Shown here piece by piece: positions 28,714 through 37,232 of a DNA stretch of 41,079 nucleotides (position 1 is its first letter; each line of letters starts with the position of its first letter). The position numbers and the translations under genes were made by a program. The notes beneath the pieces are model-generated. The model did not search any database, was not told the DNA's origin, and worked only from the letters and a program-made list of their open reading frames with translations. Source of the stretch: Bdellovibrionales bacterium GWB1_55_8 (lineage in GTDB: Bacteria > Bdellovibrionota > UBA1018); the NCBI GenBank assembly GCA_001769835.1, contig MEPR01000070.1, positions 66,353 through 107,431 on the forward strand. The letters run 5' to 3'.

Positions 28714-30855
28714 TTATTGAATGCCTTTTCCGAAGACGATTTCCATCTCCATATCATAAAAGGCACTCGCAGTCGGACTATTGAACGGGTTTCCAAGGTC
28801 TATGATGGTGTAGCCTTCGTTCTTCAGGCCCCTGATCCAAGAGAGATTGAGCTGATAGAGTTCCGTCTTTGGAATGGCTTCATAGGGAACCCAGCCGTTT
28901 TTAAACTGTTTTGCATAGTCATCGAATGCCTTGAGAACGTCTTGATCCGGTTTGAACCGCTCGACTCTCATTCCGTATTCGCCGAGAATCGTTTTCGTTT
29001 CATTCACCACTTCCGCCATCGGACGTCCGATGATCGCAACCTTCTCATTTCTGCCCGTCGTTCCCACGAGAATCCTTTTGGGACGAAGGTGCTCGGGAAG
29101 AGCATTGAGAGCCGGATGCTGGCGTGCGTATGCCGCGAGTTCGGTCTGAGTGGTGAGGATCCCGCGGGCGAGCCGGCTTGTCCCAGGAAGTGCTCTGGAC
29201 AGTGAATCGAGTGAGGTTCCGAGCGCGCGTCCAATGCCGCTGCCGCTGATCGACTCACTGGCCGATGTCAGTGCCGCTTTAAACGGGGAGGAGGGCAGAC
29301 GGGCGAGCGGCTGGCCGATCGTCGCTCCAATCAGAATTTGCGCGAAGAGTTCACCTGAGGCATGTCCAATTTCAGCGGAGGTGCCTGTCTTGAGTATTCT
29401 GGCGAAATCAACGAGGGGTTCAACCGCGTGCTGGACGAATCGCACGGGATCTTCCGTGAGATCCCGCATCACGCCGGAGACGATTCGATCCCATGTCCCG
29501 GATTGCGTGAAAATCGCCTTGCCGACTTCCGTGGCGGAATAGAATCCGTCGTAGATTCCTCCAGCCAGGCCGGTCGTGAAATCGTGAATACTTTTGACGG
29601 ACCCATAGGCCATGTCCATCATCGTTTCGACTATGCGCCCCGAACCGCCGCCAGCGCCTTTCGCGAGCGCCACGGCTGAGTCGGCGAGGCGCTGCGACGA
29701 AACAGTTTGTTCCCGGAGGTAGTTTGTGGCGCTTGAATCCAGATGAGCGGCTACCCCGGCTTTTTCCAAAGTTGAAAGCGTGTTCGTTACCAGCGCCTGA
29801 GTGGCCTTGTGCTGCAAATCCAGCGTGGGGCGTGCCACGCCAGACCGGCCGAGAAGCCAGTTTGCAAGAGGTGCTGAATCGCGTCGCGTCTGGAGCTTTC
29901 CTTCAGCCTGCTGGCGCAGGAGTCTTGCTTCGTCCCGGAGCGCTGATGACACTTCACGGGCCGCCGAACCGCGAAGATTCGCGAAATGATCGGCCAGATT
30001 CAGGGACTCATGTGCGAGCGTTTTCTGCGGGGACGATTTCGTTTTCTCCAGGCGTGAGCGTTCCTGGCTGAGTCTGGCATTTTCAGGGCTGGAGCCCTTT
30101 GGAAAACGCTCGCGCAACAGCCGATGAAGGGTATCTCCGAGAGATGCCGCCTCCGGAGTGAGCTGGTCTGGTGGAATCGAGGCAGAGAGCTCCTGAATGC
30201 TTCTGGGGTGGGTGAGGGCGCGCTCCAGGAACGCTGCTGAAGGGTTCATGACGGATGAGGAGGATCGTTGGTGTTGAGCAAGTGCATCGCGTGAGCGGGA
30301 TTGCGCCGCGGAAGCGCTTTCCTGAATGCGTGCAAGGCTCTCGTTCATCGAGGAAAGCTCGCTTTGAAGTTGCTCTTTGGAACTTTGCCAGTTCGATTTG
30401 CGTAACTGATGATTGTCCGCCAGGGTTCGGATGTCGGCAGCCAGAGCGGTTTGGTAACGCTCGATTTCGGCTGCCATATTCTGCGAGACGGCTTCATAAG
30501 GGCTGGGTTGACTCAGATAGCCGATCACCGTAGCCAAGCCCTTGATCGCCTCGGGCGACAAGTTCCCCCAGTTAGAGGCCGAAGATGAAGACGAAGGACT
30601 TGCGTTGGGTGCGTCGGGGAATCCCACGCTCTGTGTGAATCGATCCGGAGTGTTTTGAAAATTGAAGTCTGCGCCCAGGCAGGTGAGGTTGCTTTCGCGC
30701 CGGATGGTTGGTCCGTTGTAATGGTAGCACATCGAGCATCCCCGGCCAAAAGTCATGCAGGAAGACACGACATGAGGTACGGGATGTGAGAACTCCGGTA
30801 CCGATGACCACGCAGTCGGCAGCAGAACGAGGATCTGAAGGAGCACGAGGATCAT
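28714..30855 (-). CDS. Secreted polymorphic-toxin-like protein with C-terminal toxin domain
   Basis: 713 aa; signal peptide; Cys-rich N-terminus; coiled coil; Gly/Ala pretoxin-like region; C-terminal about 110 aa KRILVGTTGRNEKVAIIGRPM...GYTIIDLGNPFNSPTASAFYDMEMEIVFG. Confidence 0.6.
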   Translation of the reverse strand: MILVLLQILVLLPTAWSSVPEFSHPVPHVVSSCMTFGRGCSMCYHYNGPTIRRESNLTCLGADFNFQNTPDRFTQSVGFPDAPNASPSSSSSASNWGNLSPEAIKGLATVIGYLSQPSPYEAVSQNMAAEIERYQTALAADIRTLADNHQLRKSNWQSSKEQLQSELSSMNESLARIQESASAAQSRSRDALAQHQRSSSSVMNPSAAFLERALTHPRSIQELSASIPPDQLTPEAASLGDTLHRLLRERFPKGSSPENARLSQERSRLEKTKSSPQKTLAHESLNLADHFANLRGSAAREVSSALRDEARLLRQQAEGKLQTRRDSAPLANWLLGRSGVARPTLDLQHKATQALVTNTLSTLEKAGVAAHLDSSATNYLREQTVSSQRLADSAVALAKGAGGGSGRIVETMMDMAYGSVKSIHDFTTGLAGGIYDGFYSATEVGKAIFTQSGTWDRIVSGVMRDLTEDPVRFVQHAVEPLVDFARILKTGTSAEIGHASGELFAQILIGATIGQPLARLPSSPFKAALTSASESISGSGIGRALGTSLDSLSRALPGTSRLARGILTTQTELAAYARQHPALNALPEHLRPKRILVGTTGRNEKVAIIGRPMAEVVNETKTILGEYGMRVERFKPDQDVLKAFDDYAKQFKNGWVPYEAIPKTELYQLNLSWIRGLKNEGYTIIDLGNPFNSPTASAFYDMEMEIVFGKGIQ

Positions 30856-31994
30856 TGGCAGCCCTCCATCGTGGAGGGCGAGGCCTGAGAAAACTTCGCG
30901 ATGCGCGCGCGTGTGGAGGCCAGTTTGGCCTGGTACTCCGCTTTAGCTGACGTAAGCGCCGCCAGTAGAGATGGCGCCGGCTCGTGAGTTTCGGCAATGA
31001 AGCCGATTTGTGCCAGATCGGTCAACAGAACGCTTGCGAGGTCTTCCAGACGCGCAAGCTTTTCGGCGCAAGTGCCGGAACGTTCAATCGTACGTGAGAG
31101 CCGGTTCACGCTCGCACGCATCGTCTGCAGGTCCATTCCAAGATCCGCTTGTTCGCGGGACTTCTGCTGTTCAAGCAGCAGGGCGATCACGCCATCGGCT
31201 CTCAGAAACTGTTCCAGATCCAGGGGGCTGAGACGTGCCGTCACATAGTTTCGTGCCGCCTGCAAGGAGGCGCGCAGGCCTCCAATGGCGGATTCCAGGA
31301 GGGCTAAGGAATGAGTGAATCGCTCTTTAGCCTCTGAAAAACGCTCCGCTTCGGCGGAGCAGATGGACTCGGAGAGTTCGAAAAGATCGTCGCCCTGTAT
31401 TTTGGTTTGATTGAAATGCTCAATCGCTGCTTTTGCTTTGCGGTTTTGTTTCTCCGCGGATGCTCCCGATATATTGCCCCAAAGTTCGCCGAGTCCATTG
31501 ACGATCGAGGTGATCAAGTCGGTACTTACGGAAATCTGATAATTGGGATCCGCACCGACAAAGGTCGGCGACGGAAGACTGATTTTGCTCAGTTCCGAGT
31601 TGTCAAAAAAATCCCTTGAGCTGCAAGACTGCTTCCATGCGTCCAGTGAGGCTCGGGTGAGTTCCAGTTCCCGTTGGAGTGTCAGAAGCGAGGAAAGCCC
31701 GGCTTCGATCTCGAGAAATGTAGGCGTGAGTTGAATGTCCTCGGTTCGAGAAATGTCAGAAAAAGCCGAAATGGCCGCGGTGCGCTCGGTGTAAACCCGG
31801 ATTCGTGTCAGGAGAATAAGTGCCTGAACCTGATGGGCGGCAGCCCATCTTTCCTTGAGCTGTGCGGTGGCATAGTCGACGGACAGGGGACGCGCCTTTG
31901 CATGGGAAAACGTCTCCAGATCGTCGCCCCAGTGCTCATCGCAACCCATTAATGCGACAGCAATGAGTGCGATCGCAAAAACACGTGGTTTCAC
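30852..31994 (-). CDS. Helical lipoprotein, toxin-operon partner
   Basis: Lipobox-like FAIALIAVALMGCDEH; predominantly helical; ATGA overlaps with both neighbours. Confidence 0.65.
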   Translation of the reverse strand: MKPRVFAIALIAVALMGCDEHWGDDLETFSHAKARPLSVDYATAQLKERWAAAHQVQALILLTRIRVYTERTAAISAFSDISRTEDIQLTPTFLEIEAGLSSLLTLQRELELTRASLDAWKQSCSSRDFFDNSELSKISLPSPTFVGADPNYQISVSTDLITSIVNGLGELWGNISGASAEKQNRKAKAAIEHFNQTKIQGDDLFELSESICSAEAERFSEAKERFTHSLALLESAIGGLRASLQAARNYVTARLSPLDLEQFLRADGVIALLLEQQKSREQADLGMDLQTMRASVNRLSRTIERSGTCAEKLARLEDLASVLLTDLAQIGFIAETHEPAPSLLAALTSAKAEYQAKLASTRARIAKFSQASPSTMEGCQ

Positions 31995-34249
31995 AGCGCG
32001 GCTCCTGGCCCTGCGGTAACAGTCGAGGCAGGTATGCCGGTCAGGTCTGAAAGTTCTTTGGCGTAGAGAACCAGTTCTGCTTCAAGTTTCTTGCGCATTT
32101 CGTTCAGATCCCTGCGAATTTTCATGAGCGAGGCGATTGATTCAAGAAGATTCCGCTGTGACGAGCCGGCTTCTCGAAAGTCCTCAACGATTTCCAGAAT
32201 GGCCGGATCGTCTGTACGGGAGGATAGGGCGTTGAGCAGGGGTTGAACGGAAGAAAGAAGGGGGTCAAGATCGATATCCCCGTCGTTGGCCATCTTCAAC
32301 AGACGGGCAATGCTTTCGGTGAGCGGCGCCAGCGGAAGCAATGTGAGGAGTTCGCGTCGGTCCTTGTACAGGAACTTCAGCGTTTCCAGGTGGAGTCTTC
32401 GCGCTTCGTCGGAGATGGCTTGGGTTGCCAGTTGAATCTGCCGAAGTTGCATTGAACCCAGCTTGAGTTCATTTTCTTCCAACAGGCTTTGAAGTAGCAG
32501 TAGACGTCCATAGGTACGCGGGAGTTGGTGCTCGAAGGTGGAGGTGACGTTCTGAAGCCCGCGGGTGAGTTCGGCGACGACGTTCAAGACAGCAGCGGGC
32601 GCATCGGTACCGGAGGACTTCGCGAGGAATTCCGCCGATTTTGAGAACTGGTGGCGCAAGTTGTTTCTTTCCATGTCGGCCAGATCGCTCTGCGGGCCGG
32701 GTTTTCCGAAGTTGGTGTGAGTGGTTTGGTTTTCCAAGAGGAACTTCAGGCCCTGATAGACGACGGGAGGTTCGCCGTGAGCACCGATATGAGTGAAGTC
32801 GCGCGCAAGATGAACGCGGACTTGAATGGGACCTTGGCTGCGATCCACGCTAATGGGGGCATAAGGGCTTAAGCGGATCACGCCTCCCAGCTGAGGGGCT
32901 TCGACTTCGACGACTATGGAACCGCCGTAGGCGGGGATAAGACTGCCGGCTTGGTCCTGATGCGCGGCCTGATAACTGAGTAAGAGCATAGGGTCGCAAA
33001 GCGCCGGGTTGTTGCACGCCGGAATGGTCGCCGAACCGGTTACGTTATATCGGATGTGAGTGGTTTGATCCTCGTCGCCGGGGCCCAGAAACGCTCCATT
33101 TCGATGGCCGCCCTTGGCATAGGAAAATAGGCGCGCGGAAAAGCACAGGGCCGGGCGCTGAAGAGTGCCGGCGCAGTGCGTGGTGATAAGATCGTTGATG
33201 CCAATATTGAAAGCGCCTTCCGGGCCTCCGTTCAGACTACAACGCTTGCCGGACTTAAAGTTGGCGATACTGGTCCCTTCGACAGAAGAGGATTCACCCA
33301 GACAGCGGCCGAGTTCTCCGCGCCCGGAGAATTTCCAGTACATGTTCGGAATGCCCGGGTCTCTCTGAACGAGAGGTGGATTTGCGGCAGGGGAAATCAG
33401 CATCGAATTGGAAATAAGATGATGAAAGAGTTCTGTGCGCAGATCCGTGGGCAAAGAGGAAATCTGCGCGAGAGCTTCGGCTTTCCTGGCAAGACGGTCG
33501 AGGGCAGGCGAGCTGGTTTGCGGAGCCAGGAAACTCAGTGAGGGCGTGTTTCCCTTGAACTGAATGAGAGTACGCCGGATGATAAGCTGGTTTTGGAGTC
33601 GTTGCTGAAGACCATGCGAGGGCTCGAAACCGAAATTTCCTTCGAAAGTACAAGGGGCAGGAGATCGGATCGCAATATCGGCGAGGACTGCATCATCATC
33701 TTCGGGGAGTTTCCAGTCAGGATCGAGGGTGAGGGCTAGGTTTGCACGGGTTGCGAATTGCTTATTCGCTCCGAGCGCCAGGTCTTCAAGCCAGGGCCGC
33801 AAGGAAGCCCGGGCTTTGACCGGATCCAAGGCGTACTCCGTCGCCGCCACACGATTCCAGAACAAATCTGAAAGAAAAAGGCATTTCTCTGCCGCTGCAG
33901 GAGAGTAATCAGTGTCTGATAAAGTCTGGGCTTCTGCGAAGATGATCCTTTCGATCACTTTCAGCGCCTCATCGGAGGTGAACTGAAAATGCCTGAGAGT
34001 TTCGCGGCGGCGGTCGTCAGTCTTGGCGTCTGCTTCGAAGGAGCCCTGCACTTCTGCGAGAGCCGTTTCCTCGGACGGAAAGATCGCGGGGTCCAGAGGT
34101 GCTGAGGGTGCTGCTTCCGCTACGGGAACGGAGGGTGTGGCAGACGCGCTCGAAGAGAGGGAGGGCGGTTCGGGGTGCGTACATGCGGATAAAAATGTCA
34201 CCCCGGATAGAAATAGAAGCAGGGGCGTTTTCAGGAAATGGTTTTTCAT
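31991..34249 (-). CDS. Large lipoprotein, first gene of toxin operon
   Basis: Lipobox-like LFLSGVTFLSACTHP; central Cys/Gly-rich, apparently beta-rich segment and helical C-terminus. Confidence 0.65.
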   Translation of the reverse strand: MKNHFLKTPLLLFLSGVTFLSACTHPEPPSLSSSASATPSVPVAEAAPSAPLDPAIFPSEETALAEVQGSFEADAKTDDRRRETLRHFQFTSDEALKVIERIIFAEAQTLSDTDYSPAAAEKCLFLSDLFWNRVAATEYALDPVKARASLRPWLEDLALGANKQFATRANLALTLDPDWKLPEDDDAVLADIAIRSPAPCTFEGNFGFEPSHGLQQRLQNQLIIRRTLIQFKGNTPSLSFLAPQTSSPALDRLARKAEALAQISSLPTDLRTELFHHLISNSMLISPAANPPLVQRDPGIPNMYWKFSGRGELGRCLGESSSVEGTSIANFKSGKRCSLNGGPEGAFNIGINDLITTHCAGTLQRPALCFSARLFSYAKGGHRNGAFLGPGDEDQTTHIRYNVTGSATIPACNNPALCDPMLLLSYQAAHQDQAGSLIPAYGGSIVVEVEAPQLGGVIRLSPYAPISVDRSQGPIQVRVHLARDFTHIGAHGEPPVVYQGLKFLLENQTTHTNFGKPGPQSDLADMERNNLRHQFSKSAEFLAKSSGTDAPAAVLNVVAELTRGLQNVTSTFEHQLPRTYGRLLLLQSLLEENELKLGSMQLRQIQLATQAISDEARRLHLETLKFLYKDRRELLTLLPLAPLTESIARLLKMANDGDIDLDPLLSSVQPLLNALSSRTDDPAILEIVEDFREAGSSQRNLLESIASLMKIRRDLNEMRKKLEAELVLYAKELSDLTGIPASTVTAGPGAAL

Positions 34250-34303
34250 TTTTCACCCGCTTACGTACGACTGCGAGCAGATGCTCGAATTAGAAGCGGA
34301 CAG

Positions 34304-34332
34304 ACTATACGCCTTATAACGCGCTGCGTCAA
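34304..34332 (-). promoter_or_regulatory. Near-consensus sigma70 promoter of the lipoprotein/toxin operon
   Basis: Minus strand TTGACG-17 nt-TATAGT, about 55 nt upstream of the first start codon. Confidence 0.6.
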
Positions 34333-34391
34333 TATGTTACTGTTTTTGCTTTATAAGGGTGGAACTACCTGTAATCCAATGTTTTTTAGAT

Positions 34392-37232
34392 TTAAGCTGC
34401 TCGCACTCTTGCGAAAAGCCATTCGTGGATTTTGGCGACGCCAGAGCGATCGAAAAGATGGACCTCTCCGTCCATTTCAGAAACCTGGATTCGTTCTCTC
34501 GCGATCCCCATCAGGAATTCTCTGGTTTCGGGCGCTTCCGCCGACAGAAACGCTGACGATATTGCCAAAACAATTCCCGGCACCTGTTTTGCTGATTTCT
34601 CTATTGCAAACGCATCCACCAGGTCGCGTCCGCAAGTATCCCATGCGATTCGTTGAAGGTTCCCCATGACTCCGCGATAGAGCGTTCCGCGATGTGCGAT
34701 AACGATTGTCTCCGCAACTCCGAGGAGTTTGCGGGCTTCTTCGAACACCTCATCCAGGTAATGCAGGCAGAGTGGCAATGCTTCACCGTTCCCGGGCTCG
34801 GCCGAAAGGGTCGTGATGAGGCCGTCACCATTGCCTTTGTCAAATGTTCCGCCGAACCGGTTCGCCAGTTTTCCAGCCACCCCGTAGACCGTGCTGAGCT
34901 TGATCGCCAGAGCGGCAGGATCGTTTTCGCGTCGTGAGGCATCCGTGGATCCTCGCATGTCCTGAACGAGGATGGGTCCTGAGAACGTCCCACCCGCCAA
35001 GATGGGTTGATCGGCCGAAGCGTTGCCGAGGGCACGGATCAGGGCCGGATCAGCAAACCGTCCGATCACGCGTTCGGCCGCCGAAAGGCGTTGATTCGCA
35101 TGCAGTTGCTCGAGGTGATAGGCGAGATAGTGAGTCGGCATTTCCAGGATTTTTGGTGTCTCAGGCGCAAAGAACTCCTGGTCCGACCTTTGAAGAAGAC
35201 AGACCAGGCCGAGGACCTTGTCTCCCAGGCAAACGGGAGCGGTAACAAATCCACGAACCTGGCTGGCTTCCAGTACATTCACGCTCGGGGCGGCCAGGAG
35301 GCTGTAGTAGACCCGAATGTCGTTAATGAAAATTCCGCGGCGCTCATTGATCGAAATGGCGAACGGGCTCAACCGATTGGTCGGTCTTGCGCGGAAGGGG
35401 ATGCCTTGCCAGAGCGCCTCGAGGCCCGGACTCATTCCAACAGAACTCAGTAGTTCGAGTCTTTCCGTGTCGGCATGGTACTCAAAGTACATGCCCATGA
35501 CCGGGAACTCTTGGGTGACATGTTCAAGGAAGAGTCTTGCGGCATCCGGCGCGCTGGAGAGAAAGGGCGCTCTTTCAGAGAAATTCTTCAGGATTTTTGC
35601 GGTCACTCTCTCATAGGAGGCTGATGCGACTTCCTTTCGCCTGACCAGCTGCGCGGACAGCAGATCGCGATAGCTGAGAATGACTTCTTCAAGATACGTC
35701 CTGAGATCCGTGTCCGCTCGTATCAGGCCGGGGTTGCTGAAGTCCGTGAGAGAAACGGCTCCATAGACCTCGTTATTCACGCGTATCGGCAACACGGTTG
35801 CTATGTCGGACTTATACCCATCCTTTTGCCCGAATTTGGAACGGCTAAGACCTTTGTTGAATACGCCTTCCTCGGACCACCAGATGGCTTCATCAGTCTG
35901 GATCACGCGCGCGAAGACGGGGGGGAGCTGGCCGTCCTGAAATTCGATACGCTTACCGTGGCTGCTACCGACAATGAGGGGCGAATCGAGGCCCAGGTAA
36001 CAGATGGAAATCCGCTCTGCGCCGGTCGATTTCGATAACTGCTGCGCCATTCGGTACAGCAGATCCTTCCATTCCGGAGTGGCGGATGCCGGTGCGGCTA
36101 TCCGTAACTTATTCAACTCGGCAGTGAGCTGGTTTCTCTTGTGCCAGAAATAGTTGTGATGAAGGAGTGACAAGATCGAAGGCAGGTTTTTCACGACCGG
36201 CAGGGCAAACAGTCCGAGTGGTGACAGATACAAGCCACCCAGCAGGGGCGCTATTCCCTGGATGACCAGAGTGTCGGAAATGAGCAGTAAGGAGAATGGA
36301 GACAACAAGGAAAGGTCTCGCCAGTTTCGAAGGATGGTGATGATCGCGATCGCAGAGGTCCCGGTGACCACCCATTTGTAATAGACGGCAAAGAAGAGAT
36401 CTTTTGAAGGCCAGTCCACAAGGCCGGGAAACACGAGTGCCGCATACAACGCCAGAGCTGCCAGCATCGTGGACTTTCTTTTCAACACGTGCGCGAAAAT
36501 GGCGGGGCCCCAGAACATCCTGGGCAGACCCTCGATCAGGGAAACCGATGCGCCCAGGCCAATGAGAATCGAATCAAAGTAGTGGCTATAAGAGAGAAGG
36601 GCGGCGACGGTCAGGGCAAACGGCAGGATTGCGCCGGAGTTCTTAGTCCGACTGCTCGTGCGCGCGGACCAGATGAAAATCTGCAGGCCGCATAGAATCA
36701 GCGCCGCGAGAAGGTAGAGATGAATGTTGTAAAACTCAAATAGCCGTCTGAGCGTTTCCAATGCCTGTGAGGGCCCCACGAAAACATGAGGCGTCGACAT
36801 GCCGAGTTTCCGGGTGCCGATGGGGGATGCGCTGATGACTGTGACATCCCAGGCATTGCTCGTTGGCGAAACAAGTGCCGGCAGTCGGTACATCCTGAAC
36901 TCAAACCAGGACATGCGAAGCTCTGCCCGGCTTTTGATTTCATCGAAAGCATGGTCATTGATGCGTACCCAGGAATCGGCAAACGCCCCGTAATACCCGA
37001 TCGACAACTGGCCGTTCTCCGGAAGACCCGAAAACCGGAAGTGAGCCTCTTGGGTGCAGAGGTCAGCAGAGCACTGGCGAGCCGGTTTCCTTGCTTCCGG
37101 TTGAACCGTGGTGATAGCGCGGTTTTTCACTACGGCGCTAACAGTCCAGCTGCGGCTGATTCCGATTACCGCGGGCAAGATGATAAGCGCGATCGCAAGG
37201 CTCCACTGCAGCTTGCGATTGGTCGATATCAT
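34392..37232 (-). CDS. 7TM (7TMR-DISM-like) receptor with GAF domains and class III nucleotide cyclase-like domain
   Basis: ATG at 37232 overlaps the upstream TGA. N-terminal extracellular domain, about 7 TM, GAF-like segments, C-terminal VQDMRGST...FGGTFDKGNGDGLITT...RGTLYRGVMG. Confidence 0.75.
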   Translation of the reverse strand: MISTNRKLQWSLAIALIILPAVIGISRSWTVSAVVKNRAITTVQPEARKPARQCSADLCTQEAHFRFSGLPENGQLSIGYYGAFADSWVRINDHAFDEIKSRAELRMSWFEFRMYRLPALVSPTSNAWDVTVISASPIGTRKLGMSTPHVFVGPSQALETLRRLFEFYNIHLYLLAALILCGLQIFIWSARTSSRTKNSGAILPFALTVAALLSYSHYFDSILIGLGASVSLIEGLPRMFWGPAIFAHVLKRKSTMLAALALYAALVFPGLVDWPSKDLFFAVYYKWVVTGTSAIAIITILRNWRDLSLLSPFSLLLISDTLVIQGIAPLLGGLYLSPLGLFALPVVKNLPSILSLLHHNYFWHKRNQLTAELNKLRIAAPASATPEWKDLLYRMAQQLSKSTGAERISICYLGLDSPLIVGSSHGKRIEFQDGQLPPVFARVIQTDEAIWWSEEGVFNKGLSRSKFGQKDGYKSDIATVLPIRVNNEVYGAVSLTDFSNPGLIRADTDLRTYLEEVILSYRDLLSAQLVRRKEVASASYERVTAKILKNFSERAPFLSSAPDAARLFLEHVTQEFPVMGMYFEYHADTERLELLSSVGMSPGLEALWQGIPFRARPTNRLSPFAISINERRGIFINDIRVYYSLLAAPSVNVLEASQVRGFVTAPVCLGDKVLGLVCLLQRSDQEFFAPETPKILEMPTHYLAYHLEQLHANQRLSAAERVIGRFADPALIRALGNASADQPILAGGTFSGPILVQDMRGSTDASRRENDPAALAIKLSTVYGVAGKLANRFGGTFDKGNGDGLITTLSAEPGNGEALPLCLHYLDEVFEEARKLLGVAETIVIAHRGTLYRGVMGNLQRIAWDTCGRDLVDAFAIEKSAKQVPGIVLAISSAFLSAEAPETREFLMGIARERIQVSEMDGEVHLFDRSGVAKIHEWLFARVRAA

